A DNA stretch of 6,164 nt from Methanocalculus sp. (GTDB lineage Archaea; Halobacteriota; Methanomicrobia; Methanomicrobiales; Methanocorpusculaceae). The stretch spans positions 1 to 6,164 of the forward strand of contig NZ_JARVGN010000100.1 in assembly GCF_029762515.1 (NCBI RefSeq), read 5' to 3'. Every line of letters begins with the position of its first letter. Within the stretch, counting starts at the first letter, position 1. A program made the translations under genes and the position numbers. Shown here piece after piece: positions 1-4,712 of the stretch. The notes beneath the pieces were generated by a model. The model ran no database searches and was not told the origin of the DNA. It worked only from the letters and a program-made list of their open reading frames with translations.

Positions 1-486
1 AATATCCGAGATGAGGCCGACAGGTGTTGCTCCCATCACATAGACATCACGGAGGGTTGCCCGTGTGGCATGAAAGCCAGCAAGGAATGGATAGTCCGAG
101 AGGCGGGAATGCATGCCGTCTACAGTGGCGATGATGTACTGTCCCCCTGCCTGAACCACTCCGCCATCATCCATCTCTGAGACGCCGACCGATGCACCTG
201 TATCCCCGATGATTTGAGCGATCTTCCGGTGCGCATAGAAGTCACCTGTTCCACGGGATCCAACACCAAACTCACCCATGGAGACGCCAGCCTTCTCATA
301 GGTGAAGAGATCTCCTTTCAGCCCCTCAGTGAGCCTTACTTCCTCGATTGCGGCAGCGGCAAATGCCCCGGCATATTCCGGAGTGAGATCTTTTATCTCA
401 AGGATCCGGTCGCGGAGTCGGATGCGCAGGTCATCATCTGTGCATTCTTCAGCCAGATGCCTGCGCACATATCCCTCTATATCCAT
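1..486 (-). CDS. AIR synthase-related protein (PurM/HypE superfamily), N-terminal 162 codons
   Basis: The gene runs leftward off the window, so only the N-terminal 162 residues are seen. It begins MDIEGYVRRHLAEE with a helical segment of about 70 residues. A PurM/HypE-type ATP-binding region follows: GVGSRGTGDFYAHRK, the acidic patch EMDDGGVV, TVDGMHSRL, then LRDVYVMGATPVGLISDI. These match the pattern GDDA / TDG...T / NDI...GA.P of the superfamily, whose members use ATP to activate amide or carbamoyl groups (PurM, PurL, HypE, ThiL, SelD). Closely similar 'AIR synthase-related' proteins are common in methanogens, but I know of no proven reaction. The start at 486 has no Shine-Dalgarno; a TATA-like box lies about 27-32 bases upstream, fitting a leaderless message. 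ThiL (thiamine-phosphate kinase) belongs to the same superfamily and thiD is the divergent neighbour, but the motifs fit the AIR-related group better than ThiL. Confidence 0.8.
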   Translation of the reverse strand, partial: MDIEGYVRRHLAEECTDDDLRIRLRDRILEIKDLTPEYAGAFAAAAIEEVRLTEGLKGDLFTYEKAGVSMGEFGVGSRGTGDFYAHRKIAQIIGDTGASVGVSEMDDGGVVQAGGQYIIATVDGMHSRLSDYPFLAGFHATRATLRDVYVMGATPVGLISDI

Positions 487-512
487 ATACGATTCTGTTG
501 ATCGGGAGGGGC

Positions 513-518
513 AATAAA
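513..518 (-). promoter_or_regulatory. TATA-like box for the AIR synthase-related gene
   Basis: Read on the minus strand this is TTTATT, 27-32 bases before the ATG at 486. No Shine-Dalgarno lies between it and the ATG, so transcription would start at or within a few bases of the start codon. Confidence 0.4.
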
Positions 519-532
519 GGCGTGATCCAAGT

Positions 533-545
533 GCATCTGAGATGC
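533..545. repeat. 13-base dyad (possible operator) between divergent genes
   Basis: GCATCT-G-AGATGC is a perfect 6-bp inverted repeat around a single central base. It lies upstream of both the minus-strand AIR synthase-related gene and thiD. Its position and symmetry fit a dimeric regulator's site. No regulator can be named, and a chance occurrence is possible. Confidence 0.3.
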
Positions 546-592
546 TGTAATGATACTGTTCTGGCGAACCGGAGCGCACGCACCTGAATCGC

Positions 593-621
593 AACTCTCA
601 TGATGTGGGAGGGTGAGAGTT
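593..621 (+). promoter_or_regulatory. Hairpin enclosing the thiD Shine-Dalgarno
   Basis: AACTCTCA (593-600) and TGAGAGTT (614-621) are perfect 8-base complements flanking a 13-base loop. The loop carries GGGAGGG, and the Shine-Dalgarno-like GGAGGGTGA (608-616) runs from the loop into the 3' arm. The stem ends 8 bases before the chosen thiD ATG at 630. If this folds in the mRNA it could limit or modulate ribosome access. Confidence 0.4.
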
Positions 622-629
622 CTACTGAT

Positions 630-1457
630 ATGACTGCTCCACTCCCCCCCACTGCCTGTACGATCGCCGGCTCGGATCCGAGCGGGGGCGCCGGGCTTCA
701 GATCGATCTGAAGACCTTTGCCGCATATGGGGTCTATGGCCTCTCTGTCGTAACCGCAGTCACCGCCCAGAATACCCGGAAAGTTGCGGGGGCATGGGTG
801 CAGTCAGCTGATTCTGTTTCGGCACAGATTACCACCCTCTGTGAGGAGTTCTCTGTCTCTGCATGGAAGACCGGGATGCTTGGGAATACTGCTGTCATAG
901 AGGCTGTCATTGACTCACTCCCGCCGGGCGCTCCGCTTGTCCTCGATCCGGTGATCGTCTCGACAAGCGGCCATCGGCTTATCACCGAAGATGCTCTTCT
1001 GCTCCTGAGAGACGGGCTGATCCCGCGGGCAACAGTCGTCACTCCAAACATCCCTGAGGCGGAGATTCTAAGCGGTATTGCGCCGATTCGCTCCCTCGAG
1101 GATATGCGGGAGGCTGGCTTGGTCTTCCTTTCATATGGCGCTGATGCGGTTGTCCTGAAGGGCGGGCATCTGGGAAGCGGAGATGCTTCGGTAGATCTAT
1201 TTATGACCCGGAATGGAGAAGAGGCGTTCTCTGCCCCGCGATATCCCTATGAAGTTCATGGTTCGGGATGCTGTTTTGCTTCTGCAATTGCCGCAGAGCT
1301 CAGCCTGGGACGGGATCTTCGTGGGGGAGTGGCAGGTGCCAAACGCTTCATCGACGGTGCAATCCGGGAGGCAATCCAACTTCCTTCAGGGGGGGCGGTG
1401 CCGGATCCCTTCTGGGAGTGGCCGGCTTCCAAAAGACAAACCGATTCTTTAATCTGA
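630..1457 (+). CDS. thiD: Hydroxymethylpyrimidine / phosphomethylpyrimidine kinase ThiD
   Basis: ThiD phosphorylates 4-amino-5-hydroxymethyl-2-methylpyrimidine to HMP-P and then HMP-PP, the pyrimidine half of thiamine. The 275-residue protein is a complete ribokinase-fold ThiD. Motifs are AGSDPSGGAGLQ (13-24) for substrate binding, VTAVTAQNT (41-49), TPNIPEAE (138-145), KGGH (177-180) and HGSGC (210-214), with the conserved catalytic-loop Cys at 214 (most relatives have HGTGC). Length is near the usual 260-270 residues. The C-terminal ThiN domain found fused to many archaeal ThiD proteins is absent, so thiamine-phosphate synthase must be encoded elsewhere. I chose ATG 630 over in-frame ATGs at 600 and 603 because GGAGGGTGA at 608-616 precedes it and the ThiD core starts about 10 residues later. 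That site lies inside a hairpin. The gene is divergent from the AIR synthase-related gene and is followed by an Lrp-type regulator 23 bases downstream. Confidence 0.92.
   Translation: MTAPLPPTACTIAGSDPSGGAGLQIDLKTFAAYGVYGLSVVTAVTAQNTRKVAGAWVQSADSVSAQITTLCEEFSVSAWKTGMLGNTAVIEAVIDSLPPGAPLVLDPVIVSTSGHRLITEDALLLLRDGLIPRATVVTPNIPEAEILSGIAPIRSLEDMREAGLVFLSYGADAVVLKGGHLGSGDASVDLFMTRNGEEAFSAPRYPYEVHGSGCCFASAIAAELSLGRDLRGGVAGAKRFIDGAIREAIQLPSGGAVPDPFWEWPASKRQTDSLI
1448..1453 (+). promoter_or_regulatory. TATA-like box for the Lrp/AsnC gene
   Basis: TTTAAT lies 28-33 bases before the ATG at 1481, overlapping the last codons of thiD. No Shine-Dalgarno precedes that ATG, so a leaderless message from this internal promoter is plausible. 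Read-through from thiD is also possible. Confidence 0.35.
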
Positions 1458-1480
1458 TCCAATTAACCATCATCACTATA

Positions 1481-1921
1481 ATGGATGCAACCGATCATGC
1501 CATCCTTGACGCGCTGATGGGGGATGCCAAAATACCGCTGGCGGACCTTGGGAAGCGGCTCTCCATTGCTCCATCGACGGTCTTCAAGCGGATCGAGCGG
1601 ATGAAGCAGGAAGGCGTGATCGAGCGGTTTACGATTGCGGTCAATCCCGAGTTCTTCCCCCGCCGGCTGGTATCCTTCCTCTCGATCAAGGTTGATCCCG
1701 ATTCCGCAGGAGATCTCATTACCTATCTCGCAGGGAAACAGATTGTGCGGGAGGTCTTTGAGGTGCTTGAGCCAAACGACTACCTGATAAAAGCGGTGAC
1801 ATCAGATATTTCGGAGCTTAAAAACGATCTCATTCAGCCGCTCCAGGCACATCCCGGGGTTCGAGAGGTAAATACCATTCTGGCAGTGAAGAAGATTAAG
1901 GAGCAGACATATGTTGGTTAA
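1481..1921 (+). CDS. Lrp/AsnC family transcriptional regulator
   Basis: The 146-residue protein has the usual two-part Lrp/AsnC layout and normal length. Residues 1-50 form a winged helix-turn-helix (MDATDHAILDALMGDAK, then LADLGKRLSIAPSTVFKRIERM, then EGVIERF). Residues 64-140 form the RAM/AsnC effector-binding and oligomerisation domain (VSFLSIKVDP, EVFEVLEPNDYLIKAVTSD, HPGVREVNTILAVKKIK). Such proteins bind DNA as dimers or octamers and commonly respond to amino acids or related metabolites; the effector here cannot be read from sequence. The start at 1481 is where the HTH begins in Lrp proteins. The reading frame stays open upstream, but those codons overlap thiD and look nothing like protein of this family. 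A 23-base gap leads to the small membrane protein gene, which has its own Shine-Dalgarno, so the two may be co-transcribed. Confidence 0.9.
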   Translation: MDATDHAILDALMGDAKIPLADLGKRLSIAPSTVFKRIERMKQEGVIERFTIAVNPEFFPRRLVSFLSIKVDPDSAGDLITYLAGKQIVREVFEVLEPNDYLIKAVTSDISELKNDLIQPLQAHPGVREVNTILAVKKIKEQTYVG

Positions 1922-1944
1922 GGCGTTCTGTTTGGGTGATTGGC

Positions 1945-2220
1945 ATGGCTTTTGAATTACTTCATGGATTACTTGCGATCATCACCCTCCTGATGGGTGC
2001 GGCATTGAATGTGCTTGTGTACCTCAGCTATAAGCGTGTGAAGGATAGAACGCTCCTCCTCTTTAACCTGGGTTTGTTCCTGCTCGTGATTGGCATCGTC
2101 TTCTCGGATATGGTGGCAATTGTACAGGGGGAGACGGCCATATCGTACTGGTCTATTGTAATTGCCCGTCTCTTCCAGATCGCAGGGATTGGGTGCATGA
2201 TCACCGGTGTTGTCAGATAG
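1945..2220 (+). CDS. Small three-helix membrane protein, function unknown
   Basis: The 91-residue protein is almost entirely three predicted transmembrane helices: about 5-28, 37-60 and 67-90, joined by a basic loop (YKRVKDR, 29-35) and a short polar loop (QGETAIS, 61-67). By the positive-inside rule the first loop is cytoplasmic and the second external. No catalytic motif is visible. The start is set by GGTGAT at 1935-1940, a good match to the archaeal anti-Shine-Dalgarno, four bases before ATG 1945; an in-frame GTG at 1936 lies inside that site and is less likely. It follows an Lrp-type regulator by 23 bases. Small three-helix proteins beside HTH regulators recur in Euryarchaeota (for example the DUF7521 group in haloarchaea, from memory); assignment to that group is a guess. 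A sensor or membrane partner of the regulator is one possible role. Confidence 0.75.
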   Translation: MAFELLHGLLAIITLLMGAALNVLVYLSYKRVKDRTLLLFNLGLFLLVIGIVFSDMVAIVQGETAISYWSIVIARLFQIAGIGCMITGVVR

Positions 2221-2224
2221 GAAT

Positions 2225-2252
2225 GGAGATAGGGGTAGGGATAGGGATAAGG
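2225..2252 (+). repeat. G-rich GGGATA-like tandem repeat with G-quadruplex potential
   Basis: About four imperfect copies of a six-base unit (GGAGATA, GGGGTA, GGGATA, GGGATA, then AGG) lie just after the stop of the membrane protein gene and before the next gene. The run offers three tracts of at least three G plus GG tracts on the plus strand, spaced by 2-4 bases. That could form a two-tier quadruplex in DNA or mRNA. Confidence 0.55.
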
Positions 2253-2283
2253 AGCCTTTGGAGCCGGGATAGAGGTTTTTGGG

Positions 2284-2712
2284 ATGGGTTTTGGATCTTC
2301 GTTTGCACGTGACTGGACGATCAGCAAGACCTCCAGGTTCTTTGGAAAGAACCGGATCGCCGATCCCCTCCTTGCCCGTCTTGCCGAAGATCCATCTCCT
2401 GAGATCCGTGAGGCTGTTTCCCGGCACACTTATTCACTCGGTCAGGAGCATGGTTGTGGATTCCGGGAGCGGGTGCAGGCAGAGGATATCCTCACTATTG
2501 TCGAGAGCTTCCTGATCACGATCGGAGTTCCCTATGAGCGGAAGGGCAATACTCAGATTACTATCCGGACTGATTTCACGATTCCGGCCGATCACCCCCT
2601 ATGTACCCCTCTGATTGCCGGCGCTTATCTGCGGGGGCTCCTTGCCGGGCTCCTTCCGGACTGGGTCTCTGAGGAGGCGGATGGGGCGATCCGGTACCTA
2701 GCGAGGAAATAA
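2284..2712 (+). CDS. Conserved-looking protein of unknown function, weak V4R-like C-terminus
   Basis: I do not firmly recognise this 142-residue soluble protein. Residues 1-25 are basic and polar (SSFARDWTISKTSRFFGKN). Residues 27-50 look like an amphipathic helical pair of HEAT type (LLARLAEDPSPEIREAVSRH), and 67-82 form another helix. The C-terminal part reads as beta strand (TQITIRTDFTI, 90-100), a Cys turn (DHPLC, 103-107), a Gly/Leu-rich helix (LIAGAYLRGLLAGLL, 110-124) and a final strand. That order resembles the V4R/Bet3-type small-molecule-binding fold, where a Cys-Pro turn precedes a Gly-rich helix; this is inference only. The start at 2284 is supported by GAGGT at 2272-2276, seven bases upstream. 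Composition and codon use look like the neighbouring genes, so it is probably a real gene. It lies 63 bases after the membrane protein gene, with a G-rich repeat between them. Confidence 0.7.
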   Translation: MGFGSSFARDWTISKTSRFFGKNRIADPLLARLAEDPSPEIREAVSRHTYSLGQEHGCGFRERVQAEDILTIVESFLITIGVPYERKGNTQITIRTDFTIPADHPLCTPLIAGAYLRGLLAGLLPDWVSEEADGAIRYLARK

Positions 2713-2721
2713 ATAATCCTC
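2703..2721. repeat. First of two A/T-centred dyads
   Basis: GAGGA and TCCTC flank a nine-base A/T centre, overlapping the stop codon of the preceding gene. The 9-mer AGGAAATAA within it recurs 30 bases further on in the second dyad, so the two look like related sites. Confidence 0.3.
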
Positions 2722-2733
2722 AATAAACTTTTA

Positions 2734-2750
2734 AGGAAATAATATTTCCT
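2734..2750. repeat. Second A/T-centred dyad, perfect 7-bp inverted repeat
   Basis: AGGAAAT and ATTTCCT pair perfectly around AAT. The site lies about 50 bases upstream of the pilin TATA box and 22 bases after the stop of the preceding gene. It could be a binding site for a pilin regulator, or an RNA hairpin at the end of the upstream transcript. Confidence 0.35.
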
Positions 2751-2768
2751 CCGACCGTATATGAATGG

Positions 2769-2783
2769 TTTTTCTTTCTCTCT
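2769..2783 (+). terminator. T-rich transcription termination candidate
   Basis: TTTTTCTTTCTCTCT is a pyrimidine-rich tract starting with five T residues. Euryarchaeal RNA polymerase terminates at such oligo-T runs. It lies between the unknown gene ending at 2712 and the pilin promoter, where a terminator is expected. Confidence 0.4.
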
Positions 2784-2801
2784 GCACCTGGTGACATAGT
2801 A

Positions 2802-2809
2802 TTTATATA
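2802..2809 (+). promoter_or_regulatory. TATA box of the pilin gene
   Basis: TTTATATA matches the euryarchaeal TATA consensus exactly and stands in an A/T-rich stretch. Transcription should begin about 25 bases downstream, near 2830-2834. That gives a 5' leader of roughly 50 bases holding a hairpin and a strong Shine-Dalgarno. Confidence 0.7.
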
Positions 2810-2836
2810 GTTCATCTCCCATTGACTCATCATACA

Positions 2837-2865
2837 CACCGGAAATCCAAAATGGCTCTCCGGTG
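2837..2865 (+). promoter_or_regulatory. 5' leader hairpin of the pilin mRNA
   Basis: CACCGGA (2837-2843) pairs perfectly with TCCGGTG (2859-2865). Inside, CCA (2847-2849) pairs with TGG (2853-2855) around an AAA triloop, separated from the outer stem by a symmetric 3x3 internal loop. The structure would sit at the 5' end of the transcript and ends five bases before the Shine-Dalgarno. It may stabilise the mRNA or modulate translation. Confidence 0.45.
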
Positions 2866-2869
2866 ATGT

Positions 2870-2876
2870 GAGGTGA
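2870..2876 (+). promoter_or_regulatory. Shine-Dalgarno that sets the pilin start
   Basis: GAGGTGA is a near-full match to the archaeal anti-Shine-Dalgarno. It directly abuts ATG 2877 (no spacing), is six bases from ATG 2883 and twelve from ATG 2889. ATG 2883 is therefore the best start. A further partial match, GGTGAT, lies at 2862-2867. Confidence 0.65.
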
Positions 2877-2882
2877 ATGATT

Positions 2883-3272
2883 ATGTCTATGAAGAGAAAT
2901 GACGATGCGGTATCACCGGTTATCGGTGTTATCCTGATGGTCGCCATCACGGTGATCCTTGCTGCAGTCATTGCAGCGTTTGTCTTCGGGCTCGTGGGCA
3001 ATGTCCAGGGCGCGAAGGTTGTTGGGTTGACGGTTCAAGATAATTCAACTGCAGGAATTATTACATGGCAGGGTGGCGCTGATATGTCATCACTTGTCAA
3101 TGTTACATACACATTGAATGGTGGAAGCCAAACTGAATTTACTCCTCAGCTGCATACACCGACTGTTGGATCTTCCAGTACAATTGGTTCATCAATCACT
3201 GGAAGAAAATTAATTATTATTGGCAAATTCTCAGATGGTTCAGAACAGGTCATATTTGACAAACAGTTCTGA
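2883..3272 (+). CDS. Archaeal type IV pilin (Pilin_N / DUF1628 family)
   Basis: The 129-residue protein has a short basic leader (MSMKRNDDA), then VSPVIGVILMVAITVILAAV and further hydrophobic residues to about 38, the classic class III signal and N-terminal helix of euryarchaeal pilins. A prepilin peptidase of the PibD/EppA kind would cut close to residues 9-10, leaving the hydrophobic helix as the pilus core. Residues 45-129 form a Ser/Thr/Gly-rich beta domain exposed outside the cell, with N-glycosylation sequons at Asn54 (NST) and Asn73 (NVT). It has its own TATA box, leader hairpin and Shine-Dalgarno and stands alone: no prepilin peptidase or assembly ATPase is adjacent. The distal half of the gene is clearly richer in A/T than its neighbours, as often seen in fast-evolving surface proteins. 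Only 16 bases separate its stop from the convergent DUF447 gene. The role (adhesion or another surface structure) is inferred from the family. Confidence 0.88.
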   Translation: MSMKRNDDAVSPVIGVILMVAITVILAAVIAAFVFGLVGNVQGAKVVGLTVQDNSTAGIITWQGGADMSSLVNVTYTLNGGSQTEFTPQLHTPTVGSSSTIGSSITGRKLIIIGKFSDGSEQVIFDKQF

Positions 3273-3288
3273 CCATAATACCCCTTCT

Positions 3289-3849
3289 CTATTTTATAAA
3301 CCCCTCAACTATCCCCGCGGCTTCCTTCTCCCGCTCTCCCCCGCACTTCCTTGCAAGCGCCAGGTGATGCCGGATCAGCCACTCCAGTTCGGGATCGTGG
3401 TTCATGATATACCGGGTGCCGTGTACCGCCGCCTCGATGATCGCATTGAAGCCCCGGTTTACGGGATGGATTTGGCATTCCAGCACCTCTTCTTTGATCG
3501 GGGTGAGGAGGATGCTGTATGCCTCGCTGCTTTCAGCGATCACCTCTGCCCTGAAAGCAACCCATGCCTCGGCGGCGGCGAGGCGATGCATCGGGGTGCC
3601 CTCGATCGTCTCGGTGGTGAAAGCTGTTTCAGGGAGATCACCGAATGCAGACTTAACATAGATCACCGGATCAAAGATCAGGTTTGCGACAAACCAGCCG
3701 TCCCTGATGATATTTTCAGCAGTATGGCTCCCTTTAAAAAGGGCGAGGGTGTAGCGACCCCCCCGGAGGATGACGCCCATAGGTGCGGCATTCATGTGGG
3801 TGGTGCCGATCACCTCGTTGATTCCTTCCAGAAGGATGCTATCATGCAT
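3289..3849 (-). CDS. DUF447 family protein (flavin-reductase-like split barrel)
   Basis: The 186-residue protein begins MHDSILLEGINEVIGTTHMN, then AAPMGVILRGG, the hallmark N-terminus of the archaeal DUF447 family. Its fold is an FMN-binding split barrel related to flavin reductases. Further family-like segments are FKGSHTAENI (38-47), VANLIFDPVIYVKSAF (54-69) and HPVNRGFNAIIEAAVHGTR (128-146), followed by a helical C-terminus. No reaction is established that I know of. The start at 3849 is fixed by AAGGAGAG seven bases or so upstream; the frame stays open for 46 more codons, but those overlap the upstream gene and lack family character. It is the last gene of the minus-strand operon, 41 bases after the CitG-like gene. 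From memory, DUF447 and CitG-like genes also occur in the archaeal-type tetrahydromethanopterin/methanofuran clusters of methylotrophic bacteria, which suggests a C1-cofactor role. Confidence 0.85.
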   Translation of the reverse strand: MHDSILLEGINEVIGTTHMNAAPMGVILRGGRYTLALFKGSHTAENIIRDGWFVANLIFDPVIYVKSAFGDLPETAFTTETIEGTPMHRLAAAEAWVAFRAEVIAESSEAYSILLTPIKEEVLECQIHPVNRGFNAIIEAAVHGTRYIMNHDPELEWLIRHHLALARKCGGEREKEAAGIVEGFIK

Positions 3850-3853
3850 GATG

Positions 3854-3861
3854 CTCTCCTT
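3854..3861 (-). promoter_or_regulatory. Shine-Dalgarno that sets the DUF447 start
   Basis: On the minus strand this reads AAGGAGAG, ending four bases before ATG 3849 (AGGAG core six bases away). It rules out the longer reading from 3987. Confidence 0.6.
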
Positions 3862-3890
3862 CCGGGTGGTTTCATCAGGGGGATGATTGT

Positions 3891-4712
3891 TTATTGGTCC
3901 CATTGCCATCCCTCGGTGAGTGCGAGATAAATCCCGGCGATGGTGATGTCCGCAAGAGATCCGGGATTGATGCCGCGGCGGATACACTCCTCATCCATTG
4001 AGGTGACCGTCCGCCGCCCTGCCTGCACCTCCTGTGCCATCGCCATCGCCTCCTCAGCAATTGTTGCATTGAACTTCTTGGCGATGAAGGTATCCATCTC
4101 CTCTGACATCAGGCGGATGAAAAGAGGACTGATAGATCCGGCACCGCCGCCTGTATCATGGAGCCGATCTGCAAACCTTCTGGTCAGAGTGTAGCCTTCC
4201 ACCCATTCACGGCAGATCATGTCTTTTGGTGCAGAATATGCCATCACATCGAGGAGAGTCATCCCGTCTCTTCTGATCTGCTCAATCGACTCGGGATCAT
4301 TTACATCCAGCCCGTCAGTTTCGATCACCCGGACTTGTGTCTCTGCAAATGCACGATAGAAGAGGACAGCATCGTCAACCGTCGTCTCCTTGATCAGCCG
4401 CAGAGCGCCCGGAATATCTCGTCCGGCGATAAGCGGCAGAAGAAGAATAAATGCCCCGAAATGGGTGTTGCCGCCGGAATGGCAGTTGGTCCTGACAACT
4501 GCATCATAGATCCCCTCCCCGATACCGAATTTTCCCCCCTCAACTGCATCAAGGGTGTGGCGGCAGGCGATCACAGATGCAAGAAAATGTTCGAGCCGGG
4601 TATCTTCATAATCATGGCAGCGGTCGACATTCCCCGGCTTTGAATATGCCGTCACCTCAAGCATCATTGCGAGCTGTGCAAACTCAGCACGGGATGTCGG
4701 CGGGCACTTCAT
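3891..4712 (-). CDS. CitG-like protein (triphosphoribosyl-dephospho-CoA synthase family)
   Basis: The 273-residue, all-helical protein carries the CitG/MdcB family signatures: SKPGNVD (24-30), SGGNTHFGAFILLLPL (79-94), an acidic helix TVDDAVLFYRAF (111-122), DTGGGAGSISPLF (186-198) and PGSLADITIAG (250-260). Classical CitG makes 2'-(5''-triphosphoribosyl)-3'-dephospho-CoA from ATP and dephospho-CoA, releasing adenine, to build the citrate lyase prosthetic group. No citrate or malonate lyase gene is in view and methanogens are not expected to use one, so the substrate here is probably different; transfer of a phosphoribosyl group during cofactor synthesis is an inference. The start at 4712 overlaps the upstream marker 9 gene by 29 bases and is supported by GGAGGAGAT inside that gene, pointing to coupled translation. 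Downstream, DUF447 follows after 41 bases. Confidence 0.88.
   Translation of the reverse strand: MKCPPTSRAEFAQLAMMLEVTAYSKPGNVDRCHDYEDTRLEHFLASVIACRHTLDAVEGGKFGIGEGIYDAVVRTNCHSGGNTHFGAFILLLPLIAGRDIPGALRLIKETTVDDAVLFYRAFAETQVRVIETDGLDVNDPESIEQIRRDGMTLLDVMAYSAPKDMICREWVEGYTLTRRFADRLHDTGGGAGSISPLFIRLMSEEMDTFIAKKFNATIAEEAMAMAQEVQAGRRTVTSMDEECIRRGINPGSLADITIAGIYLALTEGWQWDQ

Noticed and set aside
521..629. TPP riboswitch upstream of thiD (CTGAGA at 537-542 and ACCTGA at 582-587)
   Set aside because: Both core words are present, but they are about 40 bases apart instead of the usual short distance, and the GGGGTGC-type 5' element and the closing stem after ACCTGA are missing. CTGAGA is also explained by the palindrome at 533-545.
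600..629. ThiD start at ATG 600 or 603
   Set aside because: The Shine-Dalgarno at 608-616 lies downstream of both, and the extra residues are not part of the kinase fold.
1268..1480. N-terminal extension of the Lrp frame by 71 codons
   Set aside because: The extension overlaps the end of thiD in another frame, has low-complexity Gly/Cys/Arg content and precedes the natural HTH start at 1481.
1969..2429. Minus-strand open frames opposite the membrane protein gene, with PYPYPY-like repeats
   Set aside because: The repetitive protein is just the reverse reading of the G-rich repeat at 2225-2252. The plus-strand genes have Shine-Dalgarno sites and coherent helices.
3273..3288. Bidirectional terminator between the convergent pilin and DUF447 genes
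   Set aside because: The gap is only 16 bases, with no stem-loop and no run of five or more T on either strand. Termination presumably occurs inside the opposing genes, but no site can be pinpointed.
3220..3930. Long plus-strand open frame of 236 codons
   Set aside because: It lies antisense to the DUF447 gene and the end of the pilin gene, has no Shine-Dalgarno or promoter, and its protein shows no domain-like pattern. The DUF447 motifs on the other strand are clear.
3850..3987. N-terminal extension of DUF447 to 3987
   Set aside because: It overlaps the CitG-like gene and carries His/Arg-rich sequence foreign to the family. AAGGAGAG points to the ATG at 3849.
4158..4643. Plus-strand open frame of 161 codons
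   Set aside because: It is the antisense shadow of the CitG-like gene, whose family motifs are well preserved on the minus strand.
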